Shown here one piece after another: positions 38,596 to 47,492 of a stretch of 64,000 nucleotides of DNA (its first letter is position 1; each line of letters begins with the position of its first letter). A program made the position numbers and the translations under genes. The notes under the pieces were generated by a model. The model saw nothing but the letters and a program-made list of their open reading frames with translations. It was not told the DNA's origin and searched no databases. Origin of the DNA: Prorocentrum cordatum (taxonomy: Eukaryota > Sar > Dinophyceae > Prorocentrales > Prorocentraceae); assembly GCA_963575745.1 (NCBI GenBank), contig CAUYUJ010022059.1, forward strand, positions 186,001 through 250,000, written 5' to 3'.

Positions 38596-39798
38596 TTGGT
38601 TTCTACTCTCCTCTCAGACAACGGATGGCGCTCACTCATACAGGAGGGTCTGGGACCTCTTCTGCATCATGCCTTCGGCCCGTCAGGGCACGCATACACA
38701 TGGGCGAATGTGTACACGGACTCAACATGGATCATGCACCCCAAAAAGGGATCCAAGGCCGCCAAGCACAAGACGCACCCCAGCCACGGCATCGACGAGC
38801 TCAACAGCCCACAAAAGCGAGACGCCCTGGCTAAAGCGTCAAACGTTGGTCTCGTACCTTTATTCATGCCGCGCCTCAATCGCGCGGAATGCATGGGAGG
38901 CGCTACCCTCGAGCGCGTGTCGACCATTATCCGCGACGACATCATGATGTGGGCATTCTCTTTTGGCAATTACAAAGAATGGTTCAAACAGAACGGCGCG
39001 CCGATTGGCCAGGACTGCATTCTATTGCCAGAGGCTGGTGGCGACACCCGCTGTGATATGGCACAGCTCCGTGATCAGCGTACGCAGACACAGGAGAGCC
39101 GTATCACAGCTATCCTCGCAAACCAGTTCGAGTCCACTCTCGTGCAGCGCAATATGATCACCATGGTCCGCAATGCCAGGGGCTTGATGATGATGAACGG
39201 CAGAGCTTCTATCAAAGAGTGGCGTAAATTAAATGAGGTCATCTGGGGGTATTGGGCTAATGACTTTCCTGCATTCGTGAAACACAGGCATTATTGCAGA
39301 GGCATCAACGCCATGGTGGTCTGGAGTGCAAACGATATTGCACGTGCCAACCACGGACAGAATACGGTGGACATGCGTCGCCACGAGGATCGTGCTCCTA
39401 CTTCCGTGCGCGAGCTCATGAAGATGGAGTGCGAGGGCGGCGTCCCGACGCTTATGCCAGTACACGTACAAGTGGATGTACCACGTTTTATTGACGTGAT
39501 GCAGTACTTCCGTTGTCCCACGGTCATGGGGCCAGGCAAAGCGGCACAATGGGGCGTACACCCGAACTTCGACTACCACACGGGCGATTTGATCAAGACG
39601 GTGCAATCGCGTGGTATTACAGTTCTTCCATCAGGTCACTGGGTAGATGTGTATGACAGAATTACGCCTCAGGCTTGGCATGCGAAACAGAACAATCACA
39701 ATCTGGCGATGTTCACGACACAGTTCTGTGATGCAGTATGCTATCGTAATTTCAGTCTTTACCATCTCAGCCGTATCCATTCAGACCTCCTATCATGA
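38596..39798 (+). CDS. Element 2 accessory region, segment 2 (unknown, 400 residues)
   Basis: The open frame of 400 residues is preceded in the same frame by a TGA at 38584-38586 and more open reading, so the true protein may begin earlier. Features: FGPSGHAYTWANVYTDSTW, AFSFGNYKEWFKQNGAP, NARGLMMMNGRASIKEWRKLNEVIWGYW-like helices (three separate stretches) and a C-terminal part rich in His, Tyr and Trp. No signal peptide, membrane segment or known motif. Its TGA stop overlaps the next ATG by four bases (ATGA at 39795). I do not recognise it. Confidence 0.6.
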   Translation: MVSTLLSDNGWRSLIQEGLGPLLHHAFGPSGHAYTWANVYTDSTWIMHPKKGSKAAKHKTHPSHGIDELNSPQKRDALAKASNVGLVPLFMPRLNRAECMGGATLERVSTIIRDDIMMWAFSFGNYKEWFKQNGAPIGQDCILLPEAGGDTRCDMAQLRDQRTQTQESRITAILANQFESTLVQRNMITMVRNARGLMMMNGRASIKEWRKLNEVIWGYWANDFPAFVKHRHYCRGINAMVVWSANDIARANHGQNTVDMRRHEDRAPTSVRELMKMECEGGVPTLMPVHVQVDVPRFIDVMQYFRCPTVMGPGKAAQWGVHPNFDYHTGDLIKTVQSRGITVLPSGHWVDVYDRITPQAWHAKQNNHNLAMFTTQFCDAVCYRNFSLYHLSRIHSDLLS

Positions 39799-40541
39799 CT
39801 CCAGTCACGGACGCACAGGCCTACATACAGGCCAAAGAGATCCTGGAGGCTCTTCACTTTCGACAGAAGGTAACCACTGAATGGAAGAGAGATCTCAGCC
39901 TCACGACGCTGATGACACAGACAGCCGGTGAGATGGCTCATTGTGCTTGGATGGCATCATGTGCCGACGGTACGTTGCCAGAATCAATGCTAGTTGCCAC
40001 AAGTGGTCCAGGCATACCTATTCCTGGAATCCCGACACAGCCACCAGCACTTGATCCTCGCGAGCCGAACAAGGCTATTCCTCAGGACGATCCATTCGGT
40101 AATGCATACGATGAATTGTTCAACTACCTTTTACTGCTGATCAACGACTATCCTGGGGCGTGGGCATCCTGGGATTCTTTTGAGAAGCAAGAGCTCCTCC
40201 ACGCCAAGATTGTGAAAACAGTTGAAGATGCACATGCTGTTGCTTGGGTTGTGTATGGGCAGTTCCTACAGCAGATTACCGACTTGGACGGCGATGATGA
40301 CGCGACCAAATCACGACTTGTTGCAGAAGGCAACAGGTTGAACTCTCATCGTGTAGGCCCTAGTGCCGACAATCAACAGACTATTGTAGCACGCAAAACT
40401 TTCTTCAGACAGAATGCCTTGGATCGGGTTGCATTGGGACTGGAGCCCGATGTTCCAACTGCTGTCTGGCACGCGGCGGTTGAGGTGGACCAGCCAGCAC
40501 CGCCAGGTCCATTGCCTGAACCATTGCAGCCTGGCCCTTAA
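39795..40541 (+). CDS. Element 2 accessory region, segment 3 (leader of KptA-like protein)
   Basis: The frame of 248 residues starts at ATG 39795, overlapping the previous stop. The first 90 residues and residues 100-215 are helical (AYIQAKEILEALHFRQKV, YDELFNYLLLLINDYPGAW), and the end is Pro-rich. The TAA at 40539-40541 is followed in the same frame by more Pro-rich reading, a TGA at 40665-40667 and then the KptA-like part, so this is most likely the N-terminal portion of a single protein running to 42089. Confidence 0.5.
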   Translation: MTPVTDAQAYIQAKEILEALHFRQKVTTEWKRDLSLTTLMTQTAGEMAHCAWMASCADGTLPESMLVATSGPGIPIPGIPTQPPALDPREPNKAIPQDDPFGNAYDELFNYLLLLINDYPGAWASWDSFEKQELLHAKIVKTVEDAHAVAWVVYGQFLQQITDLDGDDDATKSRLVAEGNRLNSHRVGPSADNQQTIVARKTFFRQNALDRVALGLEPDVPTAVWHAAVEVDQPAPPGPLPEPLQPGP

Positions 40542-40667
40542 CCGATCCCCGTGCCAGAGCCGTTGCCGCCTGGCCCGCTTCCAATTCGCACGCCAGCAGA
40601 TCCATTGCCACCAGACCAGCTCCCGACAGCCGAGTCAGTCCCGACCCCCGACGACGGCACTGACTGA

Positions 40668-42089
40668 GATGCGATAGAATTGGAGGCAACTCCTGCCGAC
40701 GACGATCCTTCGCCGCACACGATACATACATTGTCATGGCAGGACAGCTGCGGGCGTTCCATGTACGAGGACATCGGCCAGATCGCGACGTTCGACAATG
40801 CATGCGCTATTCGCGAGTACAAGCTCCAAGCAGGCCTCGTGGACGATCATCCATACATTTCTCTTGTGTTGCGGGGTACTTCCGCGACCAACGGCTTTGC
40901 TTGCCTGCAGAACGAGGAATGGTTCGATCAATTGCAACACGACGATTGTGTGATCGCTCATGCGCCCGATATCGCACAATCTGGTTGCTTCCCAGAATGG
41001 AAATGGATATCGCTCCCACAGTACGACGAGGTACGCTATGGCCCCGAACTACTCGACGAGTGGCTTTGGGGTCCCAAATGGATGAGCAAAGACACCACGA
41101 CGATGCTACGCCACGAGATCCACTACAATAAGTTCCATATCAGCCAATTCCACGGTCGACGCATCAACAGATGGCCGAAAACAACGGATCGTGAGTGGAA
41201 GACCCCAAGCAATTGGAAATCGTTTCAGGATATGGTCCAGTGGAAATTCCGTGAGCGTAAAAGCCACAACGGACCATCCAAAGATGCGGCCATCGCGCAC
41301 TTCAAAAAAGATGGTGAACCAGACGGGTATACTGATTGGAATGATTCTTACCCGATCTTCATCCTTCGCGCGTTCCAGAAGCACATTGACCCGCAGAAGA
41401 ATCGGATCGAGATATACGCCAGACCAATCCCAGAAGGAGGCGATCCCAGCTGTTTCGATTGGAACAGCGTTATTGCTATTAGATGTGTTGGAGGCCACAG
41501 TTGCGTCAATCCACTTTCCCAACCATGGAACATTGGCTGGGAAAGCCTGCAATGGACAGACGTGAAATACCTCCACCATGGCACGACATTTCGTGCTTGG
41601 CGCAGCATCCTTAAGTCAAGGATTATTCCCGGCTATATCGATCCATCTTCCCAGAGAGACAAGTATTATCAAGGATCACCGCGCACGGAGGCATTCTTCA
41701 GTTCCAGCACATACATAGACAACGTCCAGAAGAATCCCCATACCTCGGTACAATCATACAAGTTCAAACACTACAAGAACGAGGTCGAGCTGGTGATCAA
41801 CATGGAGATTGCCACAAAAGCTGGTTGCAGATTTTGGCTGGGCGCCCAAGGTGCTATTATGACAGAAGATGTGGTTCCCGCCGCTGCAGTCATTGCAATT
41901 CGCCGTCTCCAACCACGCCGTGAGCACGGCCGGCAGATATGGCCGGAGGGCCCTGCCTGGGTCTACCCGCCATTGGCCGCGAGACAACCATTGAGCAAAT
42001 GCGAAATTTGTGCTGTTCTTCCTGGGACAGAGATGATCGACGATCCTCCCGGGATTGCACCAACTGACATGGAACAAGACACGGATTAG
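40668..42089 (+). CDS. Element 2 accessory region, segment 4: Tpt1/KptA-like RNA 2'-phosphotransferase domain
   Basis: I read a two-lobed Tpt1/KptA fold, the enzyme that moves the 2'-phosphate left by tRNA ligation to NAD+. N-lobe: M-L-R-H-E with Arg-His at 41109-41114 (LRH is the lobe signature). Link: I-R-C-V-G-G-H-S at 41478-41501, matching the family's I-R-A-x-Q-G-H-S, Arg at 41481. C-lobe (ADP-ribosyltransferase fold): Y-L-H-H-G-T-T with HGT at 41577-41585, then AWRSILKSRI, Arg at 41682-41684 in S-P-R-T-E-A-F-F-S-S-S, and GCRFWLGAQGAIMTED, matching the family's S-x-N-G-V-I-L-T strand. The family's Arg-His-Arg-Arg tetrad thus appears complete. The lobes are much farther apart than in the roughly 200-residue free enzymes. 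The UAG stop at 42087 is followed by CAG CCA, a leaky context. NAD+-dependent activity on element or host RNA is speculative. Confidence 0.65.
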   Translation, partial: DAIELEATPADDDPSPHTIHTLSWQDSCGRSMYEDIGQIATFDNACAIREYKLQAGLVDDHPYISLVLRGTSATNGFACLQNEEWFDQLQHDDCVIAHAPDIAQSGCFPEWKWISLPQYDEVRYGPELLDEWLWGPKWMSKDTTTMLRHEIHYNKFHISQFHGRRINRWPKTTDREWKTPSNWKSFQDMVQWKFRERKSHNGPSKDAAIAHFKKDGEPDGYTDWNDSYPIFILRAFQKHIDPQKNRIEIYARPIPEGGDPSCFDWNSVIAIRCVGGHSCVNPLSQPWNIGWESLQWTDVKYLHHGTTFRAWRSILKSRIIPGYIDPSSQRDKYYQGSPRTEAFFSSSTYIDNVQKNPHTSVQSYKFKHYKNEVELVINMEIATKAGCRFWLGAQGAIMTEDVVPAAAVIAIRRLQPRREHGRQIWPEGPAWVYPPLAARQPLSKCEICAVLPGTEMIDDPPGIAPTDMEQDTD

Positions 42090-42689
42090 CAGCCAAAGAC
42101 GCCGTTCGCATCAGCATCATCGGCTCAGCAACCGATCGCCCCTCAGCTGGGGGCGACCCCTGCTGGCCGCGCATCTGACGCCGACGCTTTGGATGAAACG
42201 ATTGTCCGTGCTATGATTGACAGTTGCGAGCACAACGCACAGGATAAATAATGGTTGATAGCCATGTCATACTGCCGAGAGGCCCTTCGACCCATTACAT
42301 CAAAGATCACACAGGAAGATTGGAATCGTCGGCCTATATTTAATGATGTTCGCATGGGGGACTTCATTGTCACTAAGAATTGGGGGCCTACCAATTGTTA
42401 TCATTATGACAACCACTACCCCAAGGGCAACCACAGAACCAAGGTGCTCATGAACAAGGGCCACAATTATGGGCAGATTATTCATTTTGGCGTCTTCGAC
42501 AAGTTCTTTGCGGCACAAGTACCTATTCTCAACTACGGTTTACGATGGGTAAACATGGTACAACGACAGAAACATGCCTCTCAAGGGCGTTGTCTTCGCT
42601 TTGCCAATACGCACCGACATGGACTCGACGCAGATGAATATTGCGCTGGAAGGCCCCTCTTCATGCCGCGACCAAATACAGCAACATAG
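42090..42689 (+). CDS. Element 2 accessory region, segment 5 (unknown, same frame after UAG)
   Basis: The frame of the KptA-like part stays open after the UAG at 42087 for about 50 codons (QPKTPFASASSAQQP), meets a TAA near 42247, and reopens to 42689. The latter part contains YCREALRPITSKITQEDW, GDFIVTKNWGPTNCYHYDNHYPKG and KGHNYGQIIHFGVFDKFF. It looks like real protein until about 42550, where the frame changes. No family was recognised. Confidence 0.4.
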
Positions 42690-43221
42690 AACTTCTGGTG
42701 ATCTACCAGATCTTGGAATGCCGAGCATTTATAGGCCACGTATCCCACGTACGCCGACCAGACGCCCCGCTCCTCGGACACCCGATCCCGACGAGCTGGT
42801 GGCCACACTTGCCGAGGGCCCTACTACCGCAGACGATGGATCCCAATAGAAGGCAGGCCAATCTACTGAGCTCCTGGTTACTGTCATCGTGGATATATCG
42901 AACATCCCACTCACAGACGAGGAAATAGCAGCGAATGATAACACGAGGGCAGATTTATCAGCAGACATCCAGGCTGATGAAGACGTCGGCTCGAGCATCC
43001 TTGATAACATCATCGACCCACCAGAGGACTTCCTCAACCATCCCGACTACGACCCAGACGAGGATACAAGGTGGATCAAGCAAGCCTACGACGACCGCAT
43101 ATACCGCTGGACGTCGGAGTTATTGGTGGATTCACCTATGATAAAGGTGAGACATTATTGGTGTGCATACTGGCAGGGACAAGATTGCGGTGGATCAGAT
43201 ACAGTCATACTTACGATTTGA
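42550..43221 (+). CDS. Element 2 accessory region, segment 6 (unknown)
   Basis: Segment 5 continues in this frame: NMPLKGVVFALPIRTDMD, a Pro/Arg-rich linker (RIPRTPTRRPAPRTPDPD), then past a TAG at 42847-42849 an acidic stretch (IPLTDEEIAANDNTRADLS, DPPEDFLNHPDYDPDEDTRW) and VRHYWCAYWQGQDC. No domain was recognised. It ends at a TGA at 43219-43221. Confidence 0.4.
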
Positions 43222-43264
43222 CATACAATTTGGATCCAAAACATACAATTCAGAGACATACTAG

Positions 43265-45250
43265 TTGGAGTACAATCGTACCCACAAATGGGCACGTGAC
43301 TTTCCGATTTGCAGTGCGGACAGCTTCTTCAAAAAGATGGTGCACTACCTGGGCCCAGAGGTCATCGAGGAGTCGACTACAGGCGTCTTTCAATGGATTT
43401 TTAAAGTGTGCCAAATCATATTGCTGGACAGCATTACGGAGCTACGTGATGTCACAAAAGATGCTATTCATCAGAACCATCCTGCACTCAAGACGTTGCG
43501 TGATCGATTTGCACATTGTATCCAGACATTTGGCAACCCGGGCTTCCCCGTATGGAGGGAGCTGGTGGAAACACCTGCCGCGCCGCATCAGGAGGATCCA
43601 GGCGCGGAGCAGGATATTCCCCAGGACCCGGGCAGCGTTGCATCCGCAGCTCCAGATCAAGAAACCATGGTACGGATCATAGCCCAGCAGAAGTGGATCG
43701 ACCGCGAAGAGGGTGACAACGAGGCCGCCTTACAGGAAGAGGCTAACCGTATCCGTACAGAAAACGCATGCCATGGTGATACTGACACCGCGGACAACGA
43801 CACGACCGAGAGCGTAGGACTGCCAGGGGAAAGATTGTCCTGGATCGAGATCGAGGGAATGAGCCGATCGATCGTTTCCCGTCCGACCGCCGAGATCAAC
43901 CGCGATGCCGTGGATCAGATCGGCCGCGTTCTCGCTAGTGGTCGTGACACTCGCTGGGGATCTCGTGAACACCTCGCGATTCACGGGGCCCCAGAGGATA
44001 TCCAGCATGATATCGTGCGATGTCGGAATTGCGATCGCTTCTTGTCTCTAGGGGTCGTTGCAGATGAAGGTACAATTTGTGATATCTGCTGGCAGCACAC
44101 TGTTGCCGTAGGTGCTACGGGCAAAAGTACCGCCGTGGAAAGCGACCTGGCATGCCTCCAGAAGTTGACCCACTGGATCAAGACGACTCTCTCCCAGGAC
44201 GACATCGCGAGGTACATAGCAGACGGGGCGCAGGTCCTGATGATGGGCAAGCGCTCCATTCCAGGTCATGAGAAGGACACGTTGAGGAGATTGGCAAATT
44301 CTGCTGCTAAGAGGTATCGGAAGTGGGTCGAAGCAGGCTCCCCTCCTGCACACATGTGCAGGTTGATGGGCGAGCGTGAGGACGACAGACCTCTATACCA
44401 CCCTTTTGCCAACCTCGTTCAGCGTTTCCTGGATGATATGAAGTTCCACAACCAAATGACAGGCGCTCGCATCAATAGAGGCGAGAAGGCTTATACCATC
44501 GAGGATATGCGTGACGCCTGTGATATTCTTGATCACAGCTTTAGGACTGGCCAAGCCGGTCGGAAGAAATGGTGGTTGAACACAGGCAGACTCGATCGAG
44601 GCACGAGGCAAGAGCGCGGGCTTGTCACGATTGCCCTTCCCCGTGGGGATGGCACTCGTGAGAAAGTCACGCAGCGCAAGCTCTCCGTGCTTGCCTCCAT
44701 CGAGCCCGCCTTGGGTTCCACTGACCGAAGGGGGGGTGATGCAGGGATGAGAACCGATCCGATCGAACCTGATATACACTCCCCACATTCTGATGATGCC
44801 ATGGAGCCACGCCAGCCGCGGCACCCGCCGCCGCCGCCGCGCCCTGCTCCTGGCGACGCTGCAGGGTCCAGCGCCTCTGGCGCGCAGGACGACATGCCCG
44901 CTGGGCAGCGCGGCGCTGCCGCACAGCGGCAGGACAGCGACGACAGCCGCAGACCAACGACACCTCCTCGCGCCAAGAGGGCGCGCACGACGGAGGACTA
45001 CGCTACGTGGTGGCGCGACGACCTAGAGGACAGCCAATGGGGCCCCAGATGCTGGAGCTACTACATCAACTGCTGGATGTACATCACGGACAACATCGAC
45101 GAGTTCGTATACGTGCGCGACATCCAGTACAATGATTGGTTCCGCCACTGGATCCCGAGGACGCCCTGGGAGACCTTCGCGACGAGCTACGTCTCTCATG
45201 ATGGCCACGGGATGTGGGACCACAGGTTCTACGAGAGGGGCAACGCGTAG
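43265..45250 (+). CDS. Element 2 accessory region, segment 7 with zinc ribbon (661 residues)
   Basis: This long uninterrupted frame is the last coding part of the element. The start is uncertain: the first codon at 43265 is TTG, so the protein may be fused to segment 6. It has an N-terminal helical domain (FFKKMVHYLGPEVIEE..), an acidic linker, then a zinc-ribbon pattern C-x2-C..C-x2-C with Cys codons at 44021, 44030, 44078 and 44087 (CRNCDRF..CDICWQH). A basic helical region (ANSAAKRYRKWVEAGSPP) and a Pro-rich tract (44820-44860) follow. The end is Trp/Tyr-rich (WWRDDLEDSQWGPRCWSYY). No known family. It could be a nucleic-acid binding protein judging from the ribbon and basic helices. Confidence 0.6.
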   Translation: MEYNRTHKWARDFPICSADSFFKKMVHYLGPEVIEESTTGVFQWIFKVCQIILLDSITELRDVTKDAIHQNHPALKTLRDRFAHCIQTFGNPGFPVWRELVETPAAPHQEDPGAEQDIPQDPGSVASAAPDQETMVRIIAQQKWIDREEGDNEAALQEEANRIRTENACHGDTDTADNDTTESVGLPGERLSWIEIEGMSRSIVSRPTAEINRDAVDQIGRVLASGRDTRWGSREHLAIHGAPEDIQHDIVRCRNCDRFLSLGVVADEGTICDICWQHTVAVGATGKSTAVESDLACLQKLTHWIKTTLSQDDIARYIADGAQVLMMGKRSIPGHEKDTLRRLANSAAKRYRKWVEAGSPPAHMCRLMGEREDDRPLYHPFANLVQRFLDDMKFHNQMTGARINRGEKAYTIEDMRDACDILDHSFRTGQAGRKKWWLNTGRLDRGTRQERGLVTIALPRGDGTREKVTQRKLSVLASIEPALGSTDRRGGDAGMRTDPIEPDIHSPHSDDAMEPRQPRHPPPPPRPAPGDAAGSSASGAQDDMPAGQRGAAAQRQDSDDSRRPTTPPRAKRARTTEDYATWWRDDLEDSQWGPRCWSYYINCWMYITDNIDEFVYVRDIQYNDWFRHWIPRTPWETFATSYVSHDGHGMWDHRFYERGNA

Positions 45251-45989
45251 TGTAGTCGGCCGCCAGGCCCACCGCTCGATACGCTAGGCCTTCATCATTA
45301 CACAAGTTCGCCTCGAGCGGTGGTTCATAAATCATTTTAGGCCACTTCACTATCCGAGAAAAGTGGCCACGCCGATCCGTGTGAAACCCAAGGCAGCCTC
45401 CCAGGGAGCAACGCCGAGGGGAGTAACGACATGCAGAATTTGTTTATGCAGCTTGTCGTGTTTATCAACACGACTTTACGTACGGCCGTACTTATTTTGC
45501 TTTGATGATTAGACGTGTTTCTAATCACGATCGTGTTCCTCAACGCGACTTCACAGTGCACATCTTGTTTTTGTCTTTTATTTGCAGTATAGTAACATTG
45601 CGTTGAAAATGATCTGATGCCCAGCTCTCGAATGAGAGCTGGTGGCAACACCTGCCCCGCTCAGGCGCGGCAGCTTTTGATGTTGCTCTAGCTTGCTCAG
45701 ATCCTCTTTCTCCGCCCGCCCGTGTCTCATTCTTCTCCGCCCTCGAGTGCCGAAGCGTTTTGGGGGGCGCACCGAGGGGGCACCAAAGCGTGCTTGGCGA
45801 AGAAACAGGGGCCCTGGGTGTTCCTTCTTACCTTACCTTGCCTGATCGTGAGCGCTATCGCGATTGGGACGCAGCTGGAGCTATGCAGATCTTGTGCTCA
45901 GCTGCCTGACAGAATTGAGGATTTGAGGAGTAAAAGGGTGGCGGGATCTTTTCCTCTGTTCCCGAGCCCTACCCTGACGGGCGGGATTC
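45251..45989 (+). other. Element 2 3' untranslated region with two hairpins
   Basis: No coding frame was supported. Two hairpins lie side by side: 45621-45642 (CCAGCTCTC, loop GAAT, GAGAGCTGG, perfect) and 45652-45673 (CTGCCCCGC, loop TCAG, GCGCGGCAG, one mismatch), followed by CTTTTGA. They may mark RNA processing or stability signals for the element transcript. Confidence 0.5.
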
Positions 45990-46000
45990 GGGACGGGGGG
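45990..46000 (+). promoter_or_regulatory. Polypurine tract of element 2
   Basis: GGGACGGGGGG directly abuts the TG of the right LTR, the normal place for the plus-strand primer. Confidence 0.7.
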
Positions 46001-46197
46001 TGTGAATAGAACCCGTGTAATACCCTCGTATATACTCCTTATCCTCACCTCTCCTGCGCCTGGCCGTTTGGGCTCAGGTATTGGGACAGATCGATCAGAC
46101 CTTTGATCGTGCAGGTGGAAAAGATATCCATCTTTCCCTCCTTCCCTCTACCAACGGATCAGGGGTTCTGTGCCCTTGCACTTCAACCCCATACACA
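46001..46197 (+). repeat. Element 2 right LTR (197 bp)
   Basis: The ends (TGTGAATA..CATACACA) are as in the left LTR, with six substitutions and a 13-bp insertion after CAGGGGT. Confidence 0.9.
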
Positions 46198-46202
46198 CAA
46201 GG
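46198..46202. repeat. Target-site duplication CAAGG (right)
   Basis: This is the second copy of CAAGG. Element 3 sequence resumes directly after it. Confidence 0.9.
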
Positions 46203-47040
46203 ACGCTCATGCGCGCCGCGTTGCATACAATGTCTTGCGTCGACGCCCGGCGCCCACGCATCAATCGGAGAAGGGCGAATTGATTGGGGCCCTTGAAGCA
46301 GAAAGAGCTGATGGCCCAAAGTTGACCCATGAGGAGCAGCGCCGCTGCTCAGATTGGCTTACGACTGCTCTTCGCCACAATCCATTTCGCAACGACCATC
46401 TCTCTCTGATAGGTTCTGTCGACGAATTCGATGGTCGGGTTGAACTTTCAGAGCTGCTCGGCACTTGGCCACCAGAAGGATGAGATCGTCATCATCGCAA
46501 ACACCTGGAGTCTGTGCGCCGGTATCTCAGGAACCGCCGTTGGGCATGCCAAGCATTGACTGTGTTAAACTTGATTGGCATGGCCGACAACGCTGGGATG
46601 CCGAAAAAACAGGCCACAGGTCAAGAAGTGCCAGTGCGCCACTGAGACGCACGAGACATATTTCATCCGCCCAAGTAATTGACACAGCAGCCCTGGGATA
46701 TAATGCTTTGAATCATTGTATATGGGAATAACAGATTGGACGATTCCAGGTGCACCTTGCTATCTTATTCGTGGTACCCAGTGGGAAAACATCCCGAATA
46801 TACTTCGCATGGGGCTGTCCTGCCGCACCGACGACACCATCAAGAGAAAAGGCAGACAGTTTGTTCATGCTTGCCCATATTTACCGGCGACAGCAGAATC
46901 CAGTCCGGCCTGCGCGTCGACTCCGAGGTAGTTTGAAGAATTTGCTTCGGGATAATATGGCTATTTGGCGCTCAGCAAACGATGTTGTAATGCTGGCAGG
47001 CCGGAACGGCAGAATTTTTTGCCGATTCGCATCGTCCAGT
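46203..47040 (+). pseudogene. Element 3 KptA-like domain, decayed
   Basis: Pieces in three frames align to the same two-lobed Tpt1/KptA plan. N-lobe: WLTTALRHNPFR with Arg-His at 46373-46378, then DEFDGRVELSELLG. Middle: GRQRWDAEKTGHRS and IDTAALGYNAL (about 46580-46710). C-lobe: YLIRGTQWENIPNILRMGL (about 46760-46820; the usual HGT reads RGT), KRKGRQFVHACPY, then after another frameshift AIWRSANDVVMLAG (about 46960-47000), matching the S-x-N-G-V strand. The domain lies between gag and the protease, unlike in element 2 where it follows RNase H. Frameshifts and the lost His make this copy inactive. Confidence 0.6.
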
Positions 47041-47492
47041 TTATCGGTATTCTGCCCAGCGACAAGTGCAGGTACAACCGCGCGGGACACGTGTGGATCA
47101 ATACCTTGTTCCTGTGGGACAGCGATCAGAAGCATCCGAGCAGCGGTATTTCTGACGAATCTTTGGCGAAAAGCACCTCGAAGACCTGGCGTCGCAGGAA
47201 TGCGTCGGAATACGTCTTTCGGGACTAACCCCACCTCGGCCGATCGGGACTTCGCCTTGCGCAACTTGCATGCGAAGATCGATCAGGCCATCCACGCCGC
47301 CCGACGCACATGCAGGGGCACCTGCGGAAGTGGGCGATACCGCTGAGAAGTCTGCTATTTTTTCCTTCGAGCAGCTGCTCTGCAGCGCAGCGTGGCACGG
47401 GCAGCTTGACGCCCCCATCGCCACATGAGTGACGGGGGCAGGCGCGCGCCACGGCCCCCCGCGCTTGCTCCGACAGGCCGAACACTCAGGCG

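Larger units (their letters stand above)
28128..46197 (+). mobile_element. Element 2: complete 18.07-kb Ty1/copia-type retrotransposon with extra coding region
   Basis: The structure is complete: left LTR 28128-28311, primer-site-like GGTTATCAG, gag, retropepsin, integrase, RT and RNase H (to 37149), about 7.7 kb of extra coding sequence (37510-45250), a noncoding tail, the polypurine tract GGGACGGGGGG (45990-46000) and right LTR 46001-46197, all flanked by CAAGG. The LTRs differ by six substitutions and one 13-bp indel by my count, so insertion is fairly recent. Even so gag, pol and the extra region contain frame changes and stops. Ordinary copia elements are about 5-9 kb, so half of this one is cargo. 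It lies inside element 3. Confidence 0.9.

Noticed and set aside
45611-45650. Hammerhead ribozyme (CTGATG next to a hairpin)
   Set aside because: The core needs CTGATGA and GAAA around the stem; the following bases do not fit.
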